From NCBI GenBank assembly GCA_022059125.1, contig JAEUWY010000001.1, positions 2,914,001-2,978,000 of the forward strand: a stretch of DNA of 64,000 bases, read 5' to 3'. This document shows positions 22,131-31,820 of the stretch, piece after piece (within the stretch, counting starts at the first letter, position 1; each line of letters starts with the position of its first letter). The notes beneath the pieces were generated by a model. That model ran no database searches. It was not told where the DNA came from and was given only the letters and a program-made list of their open reading frames with translations. Origin of the DNA: Corynespora cassiicola (taxonomy: Eukaryota > Ascomycota > Dothideomycetes > Pleosporales > Corynesporascaceae). The translations under genes and the position numbers were made by a program.

Positions 22131-23172
22131 ATGTCGCCAAAGATCTTTCTGTACGCATGGTCAATCTCATGAACTTACTATCAAACTAATAAACGGAAGC
22201 ACAGGAGCGACAGGATTCATCGGCGGAGACGCGTTGTATCTGATCAAGCAGAAACACCCTGATTGGCAATTCACCTGCCTGATCAGAGACGAGAAAAAGG
22301 GCGCTGAGATAAGCGCAAGATTCCCGGACACGAACGTAGTCGTCGGGAGTATCGAAGATGTCCCCCTAGTCGAAGATCTGGCTGCGAAAGCGGATATTGT
22401 CATCCATACTGGCGACAGCTCCCATAACCAGGTCGCAGCACAGGCCATAGGTCGTGCCATGGCTCGCAACCCATCGGGAAAACGCCGGTATTGGCTGCAT
22501 ACGTCTGGAACGGGCTTTCTCGGCTACGAAAGTCGGGAGAAAAACACGCACGGCGAGTGGAATGCAAAGGAGCACGATGATTGGGAGAATGTACACGAGA
22601 TCATGTCCCATCACGGTGCAGAGAAGATGGGATACGTGGACAAAATAGTCCTTGAATCTGGTTCGGACTTGGTGAAAACTGCAATCGTTGCCCCTGCCAT
22701 CGTCTATGGTGAGGGTCGTGGTATTTGCAGCACCACCCGCTTTCCGCTTCTGAGTGGTTTCTTGCCGCTTAAGAAAGCCTTTAAGGTTGGGAAAGGCGAG
22801 AACATATTCCATTATGTCCATGTCCAGGATCTCTCAGAATTATACCTGCTGCTTGCTGAGGCAGCGGTGGAGGAAAGAGACGCTGCATTGTGGAACGACA
22901 AGGGTTATTATATCGCAGAGAACGGCTCTTTTGTGTCGCGAGAGTGGTTACAGCTTGCTGCGAACTATGGATACCAGGAAGGGCTTTTTACGACTGCAGA
23001 GCTGGAAAGCATAACTGCAGAGGAGGCGGATCGATTAATTCCCTTGGGAAGTGTAATGTACGGTTTTAACAGTCGAAGCAAGGGAATTAGAGGAAAACAG
23101 TTGTTAGGTTGGGAGCCTAAAATGCCAAACTTTGAAACGGAAGTCGGCAACCTGTTGGTAGAAACCTCATAA
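22131..23172 (+). CDS. NAD(P)-binding atypical SDR / epimerase-like reductase
   Basis: Model: join(22131..22150,22200..23172), 330 residues. The first exon is 20 nt. A 49-nt intron ending in GGAAG restores KIFLTGATGFIGGD, a perfect TGATGFIG glycine-rich dinucleotide-binding loop at the N-terminus. Downstream are VIHTGDSSHN, the strand YWLHTSGTGFLG, then VAPAIVYGEGRG and FHYVHVQDLSELYLLLAEAA, features of extended/atypical SDRs related to nucleoside-diphosphate-sugar epimerases. The catalytic YxxxK is not canonical: the equivalent region reads GYVDKIV. No signal peptide is present, so it is cytosolic. The substrate is unknown. It may act with the neighbouring oxidase, hydrolase and peroxygenase, which is only inference from position. 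Confidence 0.85.
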
Positions 23173-23516
23173 ATTGAGGGCAAAATCCATGCCAATAGAT
23201 GGATAAATAAATTTTTTATCCTAATCGCAATAACTTTACAGAAAATTTCATTTTACTGAAAAAACTTTTACACTTGATAATTTAGTTATTTGGTTTAAGC
23301 TACAAATTTTTCGAACTTTCTGACCCCTCACCCACCTGAAGCGCTCAATCTCGAGTGCTGAAGAAGGTTCAGATGATAAAGCTTCTGCCTAAGAATTCAA
23401 TCCTAATTCTGCTTCTACCAGTTTTAAATGATCGTCCACAACCCACCGAAGTTACGGACGCTTGTTCTAACTTAGAAAACATTCTCCTTTAATGTATTTA
23501 TGCGTCACTATGAGAC
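23173..23516. other. Intergenic, AT-rich
   Basis: A 344-nt spacer that is strongly A/T-rich in its first half (23190-23310). Nothing else is recognised. Confidence 0.4.
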
Positions 23517-26500
23517 ATGGCTTCAATCAGCAAATTTAACACGGCCCTCTTATCTGTGCCAAACGAGCTCACTGTCACTGCGGCCAACTTCAATATCAAT
23601 TTCTCATTGATGAAAGTGGAGGCCCCTAAAGAATTCCATGGTCTGCGGGATGGGTTATCATGTGTTCGACGCCGTGAGGCTGAGGAGGGACTTCCTCACA
23701 TCACAGCACGAAGCCTCGGAGCTCTCTTCGAGTCAATTATTCCATCCATCCCAAACCTCACGACAGCATATGGTAAACGCGTATCTGAAATATCCCAGCA
23801 TTTGGAGGGAGCATCACAGCACAACCTACATCCTGGAATGTTTGCCGATCGAGCCGGTGCGGATGGAACGTCTATATGGGCAGCAGCTACTTCAGGGCAG
23901 AGTGCGATCGCTATGCACCTCCTTTCGTGCATGTTGGCACGGATTTGGAAGCCAGCTGAAGCTACGTCTTTGTGGGTGGAGCTCGTGGAACGGCGGAAAC
24001 AAGAAATCCAGGAAGCCTACAATGCTACAAATGCGACAGGGGTTGCCGCAATCATGGCGGCGCAACAGATATTCACGAGAGCGCAACTGTCCGCCTGGGA
24101 CTCGAGTGCGAGATCTTGGCTTCAGACTGCGGACGCGACCAAGCGTTTACAGCAGACACAGTTGATGCTCATCATCAATAATGTCCAGATGCCAGTAAAT
24201 TCCAGCAAAGAGCCATATGAAAGTGTGGTTAGGGCATGGACATCGGCTATGAGTGCTATGGAACGACTAGTCCGTGGTGTACCGCAAAGAGTGCAAGACG
24301 GTGCAATCCTCTTGGCGATCTCGTCCTGGCATCTATATCCCAATATGCAAGTGTTGGCCGAACACATAAAAGACATCGACCAGAAAGATGAGCTCATGAC
24401 TGATTCTCTACTGACGATCTCGATCTCCGGTGCCAGCGCCGCCAAGGAAGGGGTATTTTGGTCCTTACCATTATCGCGCATGCGATACTACTCCCCCCCT
24501 GTTATGGCCGAGCGACATCTTGCTTCTGAAACATCAAGGGTTTCCATGGAAGAATTCCAGGTTGTCTTTCTAGGGGCAGTCATTGCCCAATGGAGAAAAA
24601 TCTGTTCGGATGAAGAGAGATGTTGCAGGCTTATCACCCATCTCTCCAAACGGTTTCGCGAACTCGGAAACGAGACTCCGCCATGGTTCGATATTCTTGC
24701 AGGTGCTGCTATCCGAGTTGTGGAGTCAAGTGGGCCTATGCAGGCACAGATTTTCAAACTACTGAAGCTCGGCGGCAGACGATGCAAGGCTTTTCTTAAT
24801 GATCCAGAATATAAGCCGCCGTGTTTTTTTGGTTTGGAATATTTTCATGTGTTGGTTAAGTCCTTGGAGGATGTCGAAGGTAGGGTCGGTATTCTGCGGC
24901 GTGCTGCAGAGGCTCGAAAGCTCGACCGCAACAGTTTCATCATTCGATACAAGAGGCCCTCTAGGCTGAGCTTGACAGGGCATGACGGCTACGAATTTGC
25001 CTCGGCGGTGCCATATACACGGAGCTCCCGTAAGAGGCCTGTTGGAGAATGCGGAATGCCTAGTGTTGGACACCAGCGCCTCGCCATCGGCCGTTGCTTT
25101 GAGAGCACAATTTCCTGCATTGGGACCTTACTGTGCGGGTGTGTCGATCCAGTCGGTCAGGATTGCATCTGTAAGAAAGAAAATGTTCAGTGCACAGAGA
25201 TCTGCCATGACGGTATAAGCTTGTGCTGTTCGATGGATCCTCCTCTACCATTTGAATGCAAAACGGGGTGTTCCGGGAAAGGAGCATGCGCAGGATGCTA
25301 CAACCGGATGACACAAATCGAAATTGAAAGAGAAGGCGAAGAACCGTTTCTTATTCCTCCCGGTTCATTAGAAGAGTTTGACGTATCTCAATTTCTAATC
25401 AGAAGACCTGGAGAAGAAAAGATGACTACATACGAATTGATGCTAGGAGAGGGAAGCATTGCTGGGCTATTCAAGAAAAAGTCATTTGCGACGTACGACA
25501 CATACACAAAAGATATTTACAATATGCCATCTGCAACCATGGATGAGATAGAAGCGGTTGTGCTCTCCAGCTCATTTAATCCTAAAAGCATGTGCCTCAG
25601 TTCCTGGTGGAACCATTGGCCTGGCATAGGATCTCAGCAACAGATGCACTCCTTCAATGCGCTAACGTTTGCCTCCACAATATATACTCCAATAGAGGGT
25701 GCCACAATCAGTATTGAGGTAATTGGGGCACCTATATACGGCGTTTCTTGGGCAACTTGGCCCGCTTTTGAATTCGAGAATCGGCGGAAGTCTACACGAT
25801 TGGGGAAAAGTCAGTGTACAACAGACAAGAAAGATCAATCTGCGCTTCATGAAGAGAATTCAAGCCTATACCCTACCGTGGATCAATTATGCGGGATCGA
25901 GCAGTTGATGGAAATACCAGAGGAGGTTAGCAGAGCGTTCGGCCATGATCAAAGTGGGCAAAACATCCCACCAACCTCAGCTACTACGAGTGAGGAAGAT
26001 ATGGAGAGGAGTGGGCGTAAGCCACCGGTCGATATGGAGTCCCTCTTAGCACGATCTTTTGCATGCCTAGCCTGGTTCGAGTCAGGAGAATTCGATATTG
26101 CGCCTAATGACTTACGCGGAGTTATAGCACTGGCGAACGGAGATTCAATATACGTCGCATCTGCCTTGCTTGTAGATCCAACGGTCGAAACAAGCGAAGT
26201 TCCTATCCAAAGGGTCTTCGGAAACCTTGGTCGACCAGAAATGAGCCTGCTCATTCCACCCTCCAACCCAAGACTAGCTGAGCCAAATCCGTGCTCTTGG
26301 AAGCTGATAAACCATTCCCTTTTCGATGGCATATTCCAAAATTGCTTTGCCAGCACATCTTTGCACCTTACATTCACCGACTTCGAGATGCCACTAGATG
26401 TCGGCGCTCGCGGTCTTCGTGACCGCCAAGTAGTTCTTTTGGAGTCCCTTGTGTCTATTGACGATCGCGGAAGGAATGTCGGAGACTTAGACATACTCTC

Positions 26501-26795
26501 GATGTTCAAAAGCGACAAGCTTTCAGTACGAAGAGCATGCTCACATTCAAACGAACAGACAGCAGAATGTCTTCGCAAAGATAGTCTCGTGTCTTTAGAT
26601 TGTTGGGATGAGTTTCTCGATCTACCGCAAAGCATCGCAGTATTCCGTGCCTGTGGAAATTGGCAGGCTCGTCTTGGTGCTGCTGCTGCCAGCATACAGG
26701 CAGGGAAGAGGATAATTGTTCTTCCTAAGGCGCCATGCCTCCAATGTGTGGGTGATGTTGTTGAAATTGCGAGTATTGATATTATAATCGCGTGA
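23517..26795 (+). CDS. Large intronless protein of unknown function (1092 residues)
   Basis: One uninterrupted frame from ATG 23517 to TGA 26793-26795. I do not recognise a domain. What can be seen: a helical N-terminal half with alternating hydrophobic heptads and no low complexity; a Cys-rich patch at about residues 524-594 (CGCVDPVGQDCICKKENVQC, then further CxxC-like pairs) that could bind metal or form disulfides; a mixed alpha/beta C-terminal half; and a final segment RACGNWQARLGAAAASIQAG, then LPKAPCLQC. There is no signal peptide and no membrane span. The length and steady codon pattern argue for a real gene. The lack of introns contrasts with its neighbours. Proteins of this look are common hypothetical proteins in ascomycetes; no function is offered. 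Confidence 0.75.
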   Translation: MASISKFNTALLSVPNELTVTAANFNINFSLMKVEAPKEFHGLRDGLSCVRRREAEEGLPHITARSLGALFESIIPSIPNLTTAYGKRVSEISQHLEGASQHNLHPGMFADRAGADGTSIWAAATSGQSAIAMHLLSCMLARIWKPAEATSLWVELVERRKQEIQEAYNATNATGVAAIMAAQQIFTRAQLSAWDSSARSWLQTADATKRLQQTQLMLIINNVQMPVNSSKEPYESVVRAWTSAMSAMERLVRGVPQRVQDGAILLAISSWHLYPNMQVLAEHIKDIDQKDELMTDSLLTISISGASAAKEGVFWSLPLSRMRYYSPPVMAERHLASETSRVSMEEFQVVFLGAVIAQWRKICSDEERCCRLITHLSKRFRELGNETPPWFDILAGAAIRVVESSGPMQAQIFKLLKLGGRRCKAFLNDPEYKPPCFFGLEYFHVLVKSLEDVEGRVGILRRAAEARKLDRNSFIIRYKRPSRLSLTGHDGYEFASAVPYTRSSRKRPVGECGMPSVGHQRLAIGRCFESTISCIGTLLCGCVDPVGQDCICKKENVQCTEICHDGISLCCSMDPPLPFECKTGCSGKGACAGCYNRMTQIEIEREGEEPFLIPPGSLEEFDVSQFLIRRPGEEKMTTYELMLGEGSIAGLFKKKSFATYDTYTKDIYNMPSATMDEIEAVVLSSSFNPKSMCLSSWWNHWPGIGSQQQMHSFNALTFASTIYTPIEGATISIEVIGAPIYGVSWATWPAFEFENRRKSTRLGKSQCTTDKKDQSALHEENSSLYPTVDQLCGIEQLMEIPEEVSRAFGHDQSGQNIPPTSATTSEEDMERSGRKPPVDMESLLARSFACLAWFESGEFDIAPNDLRGVIALANGDSIYVASALLVDPTVETSEVPIQRVFGNLGRPEMSLLIPPSNPRLAEPNPCSWKLINHSLFDGIFQNCFASTSLHLTFTDFEMPLDVGARGLRDRQVVLLESLVSIDDRGRNVGDLDILSMFKSDKLSVRRACSHSNEQTAECLRKDSLVSLDCWDEFLDLPQSIAVFRACGNWQARLGAAAASIQAGKRIIVLPKAPCLQCVGDVVEIASIDIIIA

Positions 26796-27274
26796 TATCT
26801 GAAGAGCTGTATAAGCCCTTTTCTCTCATCTTTGATGGGCTAGGACCAAAGATTATATACTATAAAACAATGCTTCAACGCCTTTGATAAATATTTTATC
26901 AAGTTTCAAGTAATTCTAGCTATTAAAGCAATAATTTAACTAAAGGTTCCATTAGCTCTAGAGAGTGTATTATTTTAATACTAACAGCAGTCTACGTGAG
27001 CATCAAGTGATCCAATCCTACTCATATAGCATGCTAACAATCATGTAATTTGAACGACTCCGCCATTATATAAGCGATTTTCCGCAGCCGCCTATATGCT
27101 AACGTTTGCATGGAAAATACATTTCTAGCTGCTCTTCAAAATGTTGAAAAACGTAGTGTACTCACGTAGGGGCAAAATTGAATCGAGAACATTGCAAATA
27201 TGGAAATTTTCCGCCGCTAGCTGGGGAAACCACCAAGATGCGTGATATCATGTAATAATGCCATGCCTGAACAC
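26796..27274. other. Intergenic, AT-rich convergent gap
   Basis: A 479-nt gap between convergent 3' ends. It is A/T-rich and no feature is recognised. Confidence 0.4.
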
Positions 27275-27976
27275 CTACTCCTCCGGCTCATGCACACTCC
27301 AGGCCTCATTATTTTCAATAACTAAATCCGCCTTCCCGCGATTCTGAATAATAAACTCATTATTCTTCCCATCACTCTGATCATAAAACCGATAGCTCTC
27401 CAAATCCCCAGAAATCCCCTTTTCATACCGCCTCCGCGCCACCCGCTCGCGACTAACCTCGGGCCTGACATGAACAAACCACCTATCATCGACCAAGCCC
27501 TGCACCTCATTCCACGGCTCCGTATCGCTGAGGAAGTAAATCCCCTCGAAGATGACGACCTGCGTCTCTCGTCTCACAACCTCGCCCTCGGGCACCGGGT
27601 CCAGCTTCTCCTCGTCGTAGAGCGGGGCCTGCACCGCGCCGCCCTCCGTCCCCGCATCCGGGTCCTGATTGCGCACCTTGCGGATGAAGTTTACGACACC
27701 GTGCGCATCGAACGTCCACACGCTGCCGCGGCGCTCGTGCGCGCGCTTGGGGTCGGGGAATTTGTCGAGCTGGGCTTTGCTGAACATGAAGCCGTCCAAC
27801 TCGACGGTTTGGCATGAGAGCCTGTGGGATGATTCGAGGTCTTTTTGGACGGATTGGGCGAGGGTGCTTTTCCCGGAGCCGGGGCCGCCGGCCATGGCGA
27901 TGATGAAGCGGTGTTTGGGGGCCACGGAGTAGTTCTTTGCAACGCGGGTCGCGAGTTGGGAGGCTACTTCTTCCAT
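27275..27976 (-). CDS. P-loop kinase of the uridine kinase / phosphoribulokinase type
   Basis: A single frame ends at TAG 27275-27277. From ATG 27976 it gives 233 residues. It has Walker A GGPGSGKST near residue 28, then VELDGFMFS with the acidic residue that holds Mg/nucleoside in uridine-kinase-like proteins, then AHERRGSVWTFD, VVIFEGIYFLS and a lid RVARRRYEKG. This is the pattern of the PRK/URK superfamily, close in appearance to yeast Yfh7-like kinases, which phosphorylate nucleosides or small metabolites. The frame is open further upstream to another ATG at 28213 (312 residues). That extension looks less conserved and could be a targeting sequence or 5' UTR, and an acceptor-like TTACAG precedes ATG 27976. 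I prefer the short start. Confidence 0.75.
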   Translation of the reverse strand: MEEVASQLATRVAKNYSVAPKHRFIIAMAGGPGSGKSTLAQSVQKDLESSHRLSCQTVELDGFMFSKAQLDKFPDPKRAHERRGSVWTFDAHGVVNFIRKVRNQDPDAGTEGGAVQAPLYDEEKLDPVPEGEVVRRETQVVIFEGIYFLSDTEPWNEVQGLVDDRWFVHVRPEVSRERVARRRYEKGISGDLESYRFYDQSDGKNNEFIIQNRGKADLVIENNEAWSVHEPEE

Positions 27977-28618
27977 TCTGTAAGATCTGATGGATGGAAT
28001 TATGCTTGGATAGTTGGGAAATAATTCACGCTGAAAGGAAATGTTTGAGCTCGAGACGGACGAGGCAATGGTACGGCCGACATCGCCTTTTTGTACGATT
28101 GAAACTTTGGACCCACACATTACGTGGATGTGACCATTGATGCGCAATTGTAAAATTGCATTCTCTCTCTTGCTTCCGGTCCCTGGGACAAACGTCACTA
28201 TGTGCCGTGCCATGGGGGCCAAGCTATGAGGCGATCCGAGCTAGTAGTCATTTAGCTTCAATTTTGTGGAGTAATCTGGGAAAGCTTACCGGGTTAGAGT
28301 GTAGCTTCTGGGCAGCGCATATAGGCTTAGGGAAGACATTGACTTCTCCGGAACCACATCTGTTGGCTGATTGTCGAGGCAGTGATGCTAGATGACGATG
28401 CTGGTTCAGGAGGAGACACGAGTCATGTGTTGGAAATGCCCGTTGACCATCGATTCGAAGACCCACGACATTAGAGGCGTCAACACACGAAACCAAATTA
28501 CGATTTTAGAAGGCAAGAAGAATATGAGAAAGGAAGCTTCGGTTGCTTTGAAATCATAATCCATATTATGCAATGCTATTCATAACAAGTAGAACAGAAT
28601 ATTTTCATCCCAATCAAC
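27977..28618. other. Kinase 5' flank and thiolase 3' flank
   Basis: Contains the possible N-terminal extension of the kinase (to ATG 28213) and then about 400 nt without features before the thiolase stop. Confidence 0.4.
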
Positions 28619-30062
28619 TTACAACTGCTCGTTGACGAACAGACCAGCCATACCCATACCCGTGCCAATGCACATGGAAGTCAGAAGAATTTTCTTCTTT
28701 TGTCTCCTAGCCTCGCTCAGACCGGTGACGATTTGCCTGGCACCCGTGCATCCAAGGGGATGACCCAGGGCAATAGCACCACCCCTGACGTTCAGCTTCG
28801 CGGGGTCAATCTTCAAAGTCTCCGTGCAGTAAACAGCCATGGAGGCGAAAGCCTCGTTAATCTCAATAAGGTCAATCTCGTCGAGGGAAAGGTTGAACTT
28901 GTTCAAAAGCTTGGGAATGGCCACAGAAGGGCCAATACCCATGATGCGGGGAGCAAGACCAGCAACGGTAGCGCCGACGAACTTGGCCATGATGGGCTGG
29001 CCAAGCTCCTCGGCCTTGGAGCGCTTCATGAGCAGGACAGCGGCGGCACCGTCGGTAACCTGCGACGAGTTTCCACCAGTCGACTTGTCACCGTGAGGTA
29101 GGAAGGCTGGGCGGATCTTGTTCAGAGCCTCGAAAGTGGTTCCCCACCTGGGACCCTCGTCCTTGGTCAAGGTCACCTCCTTCTCCTCGCCAGTCTTGGG
29201 GTCCTTGACCTTGACCTGAATGGGGACAATCTCATCGTCGAACCAGCCAGCCTTCTGCGCGACCTCGGCACGCCTGTAGCTCTCTGTCGCAAAGCGATCC
29301 TGCTTCTCACGAGAAATGTTGAAGTCATTGCCGACGTTCTCGGAGGTCTGACCCATGGGCTGCATGCAGTCGGCGGCTTCCTGGTTCTGGAGGATCTCCT
29401 CGAAAAAGGGGCGCTCGAGGCGGTCACCACCTGCGGTCATGGACTCGGCGCCGACGGCGAGACCGACCTCAATGGCGCCGGTGGCGATCTGGTTGGCAAT
29501 GTCCTGCACGGCCTTGAGACCAGAGGAGCAGAAGCGGTTTACGGACGATCCGGCAGTAGTGTTGGGGAAGCCAGCGCCGAGCATGGCGGCACGGCAGTAG
29601 TAGGCGGCCTTCGCGTCTGAGACCTATTTCATGTCGGGTCAGCTGGTGCTCGAGTATGTGGGGCCGGCGGACGGCAAAGGGAGCGAGATTTGGCCAGACG
29701 TACATTTCCAAGACAGATATCCTCGACAAGAGCCGGGTCAATATTTGACTTTGCGACGACCTGCTTCAGGATCTTGACGATGATGCCATCGAGCGGTGTG
29801 TCCTTGAAGCCTCCCTTCTTTGCCTTTGTGAGCGGTGTGCGGATAGCGAGCGTGATGACGATATCATCGGGGTTCTTGGTGGTACTATTGAAACTGTATT
29901 AGCCGTGTGTACTTCAAAGCTTTGCCCGCGCCCTTGACGATTACTTGCTTCGGCTTGTGAAGCTCGTGAAAGGCCGCGTTTCCCCGGTGACACGTACATG
30001 GCGCTCAATCCGCTCTTGGACGGTGAGATGTGGCTGACAATGGACTTGAGACGCTCCGTCAT
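28619..30062 (-). CDS. pot1: Peroxisomal 3-ketoacyl-CoA thiolase
   Basis: Model: complement(join(28619..29623,29704..29884,29998..30062)), 416 residues. The introns are 80 and 113 nt. The N-terminus carries RLKSIVSHI (residues 4-12), which fits the peroxisomal PTS2 pattern R-L-x5-H-hydrophobic read by Pex7. The thiolase core shows the nucleophile Cys114 in NRFCSSG, then ENVGNDFNISREKQDRFA, NEAFASMAV, the GHPLGCTGAR His motif and the C-terminal Cys in CIGTGMG. It performs the last step of fatty-acid beta-oxidation, cleaving 3-ketoacyl-CoA to acetyl-CoA and a shortened acyl-CoA inside peroxisomes. Two CCTCGG motifs upstream suggest control by FarA/FarB-type regulators. The PTS2 and the length distinguish it from the cytosolic acetoacetyl-CoA thiolase. 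Confidence 0.93.
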
Positions 30063-30190
30063 CTTGCAAATATGCTGTGAGGAAGAATTGAGATGTGGGA
30101 AGAGAGGGTGGTGATGTGTGGGAGGCGAAAGATGATTGCGGAGGTGATGCGGAGGCCGGCCTTCTTTAACGGCTGTGGGGCGTGCAGATA

Positions 30191-30196
30191 CCGAGG
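30191..30196 (-). promoter_or_regulatory. CCTCGG (FarA/FarB-type) element, reverse orientation
   Basis: CCGAGG on the plus strand reads CCTCGG on the thiolase coding strand, about 130 nt upstream of the ATG. In Aspergillus nidulans, CCTCGG is the core bound by the fatty-acid regulators FarA and FarB at beta-oxidation genes. The role here is inferred. Confidence 0.5.
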
Positions 30197-30383
30197 CAGT
30201 TTCGGGAATCTCGAACGCAGGTCACGGGAGCCGGCACTTTGACTGTTCGGTCACTTTGTCCGGAACGCGCCAGCGGGATGTGGATAAGTAATCGGAGGCT
30301 CCTTGGGGAATATGTACAATAAGACGTTGCCTAGGCAGTTAATGGGTCTTGTTTGCAGCAACGGCGAAGCAACTCTTCTTCAA

Positions 30384-30389
30384 CCTCGG
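30384..30389 (+). promoter_or_regulatory. CCTCGG (FarA/FarB-type) element
   Basis: Second copy of the hexamer, about 325 nt upstream of the thiolase ATG. A pair in one promoter is more than expected by chance for a 6-mer, but not decisive. Confidence 0.45.
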
Positions 30390-31413
30390 CTTCTCCACAC
30401 TCCGGACCCATCGTTCCTAGCCGCCGCGAGCCTAGTTATTTCTCCTTGCTGCAAAGAAGCCCGAGGATCAAGGACTGGCTTATGGTACGGTACACTCATA
30501 CATGCCCCTCTCCGCATCAGCCCATCTGACAGTTCTCGGGATGGGTCGCGGCCTGTGTCCGCTACCCTATGAGTGCGGGGGCTTTTTACATCTTCTCTCG
30601 GCCAATCGTTTCGTCATTTTCTTTGTTTTATTATCAACAACAAACGTCTCCCTACCTGGTCATATCGATGTCCCAAGGGTACGGGCAAGGAATTTCCCGA
30701 GATCACTCGGAGATTTTTTTTAGAATCACGTGACTGTCACGTAGGAGGTACTCCTACCTAGGTAGGCACCTTGGAACGTCCTACTTTGGCTGCGTTGCCG
30801 TTGATCCAGAATGTGCTTAATTTCCCTTCAGATATACAGCATTCAGATGTTGGGCAGTTTAGAAGATTATTTACCTAGGTAGAGGGCCATATGAACAGAC
30901 ACAGGGGTGTCTTAAGGCGCAAAAATAATGGCCAAGCCGGCCCACTTCTCCCTACAATGCAGATATAGTGTTGGCCAAGTGCTAAAGCTTAACGTGTTCG
31001 AAGGTACTTTCCCTTCATACTATTTCTCGAGGCCATCATCGATAAGTATATTATATTTTATTTCTTCGGGGCTCTGGCCCGATTTCCTTTTTTTTTTTTA
31101 ACAGCGTTGGAGGCGTGCATCCTAGTAAGCAACGATCTTACTATCCGCTTCAACATATCGACTCGTCGCCTGGACCTTTTTACGCAAGATCCCAGCCGTT
31201 CTATCTAGGTGGTATAGAAATGCCACGGTGGAACCAACTCTCACCTTTTTCTCCGCACGCCACCGGTCTTGCCGAAACGAGTGTAGGAGAATGTGTGGTT
31301 GGGAGGCATACCGCATATGTATATCAAGACCAGAAACTGTCTGAGGCGCAAACCTGCGATATCCTCGTAGCGTACTAGGACGCTGTTTTGTGGGTCACAA
31401 AGACACAACGGAC

Positions 31414-31593
31414 TCAACAACCCAGGCAATGTGAAATGTGATATTGAGCCCTGCATTTCGCACACTTTTGAAATGGCTTGAGGAAACCTTCGAGGCCCAT
31501 GTTTTGGAAGACTTCCTGTGCCAAAATTTCGGTATCGGAATCCAGCCAAGAATTTCCCAACAGCTGAATCAGCTTTAGAACGACAAACTTCAT
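31414..31593 (-). CDS. Small open frame (59 residues) with a Cys/His cluster
   Basis: ATG 31593 to TGA 31414-31416. The peptide starts with a hydrophobic helix (MKFVVLKLIQLLG), continues with an acidic amphipathic part, and ends with a spaced cluster KCAKCRAQYHISHCLGC, i.e. C-x2-C-x7-H-C-x2-C, like a small zinc-binding knuckle. It is not recognised. It could be a real micro-gene, an exon of an unseen gene or chance. A donor-like GTTGTT just before the stop is weak. Confidence 0.25.
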   Translation of the reverse strand: MKFVVLKLIQLLGNSWLDSDTEILAQEVFQNMGLEGFLKPFQKCAKCRAQYHISHCLGC

Positions 31594-31820
31594 GACAACG
31601 ATTCCATGGTCTATGTCGAGAGGATGACTATAAGTTTGTAGCTTTTATAAAGATGACGCTACTGGGAAGCATTTGGCCTGTGGTACATGACATGGTGTCC
31701 TGCTTTCACCGGCATGGCGCTGCTAAGAATATCCGATTACGGCCAATGCCCTCAAGCCAGGGGCTTGATAGCTGTGAGTTGGTTCCGGACTGATTAAAAG
31801 TTGCGGAAAGGGCGGTAACC

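Larger units (their letters stand above)
30063..31820. other. Intergenic between thiolase and Gln-rich gene
   Basis: Holds the thiolase promoter (two CCTCGG sites), a CACGTG E-box-like site near 30727, two TACCTAGGTA palindromes (30756-30765 and 30872-30881) and one small open frame (31414-31593). No larger gene is supported. Confidence 0.5.

Noticed and set aside
16260..23172. A complete secondary-metabolite gene cluster
   Set aside because: No polyketide synthase, peptide synthetase, terpene cyclase, transporter or pathway regulator is visible nearby.
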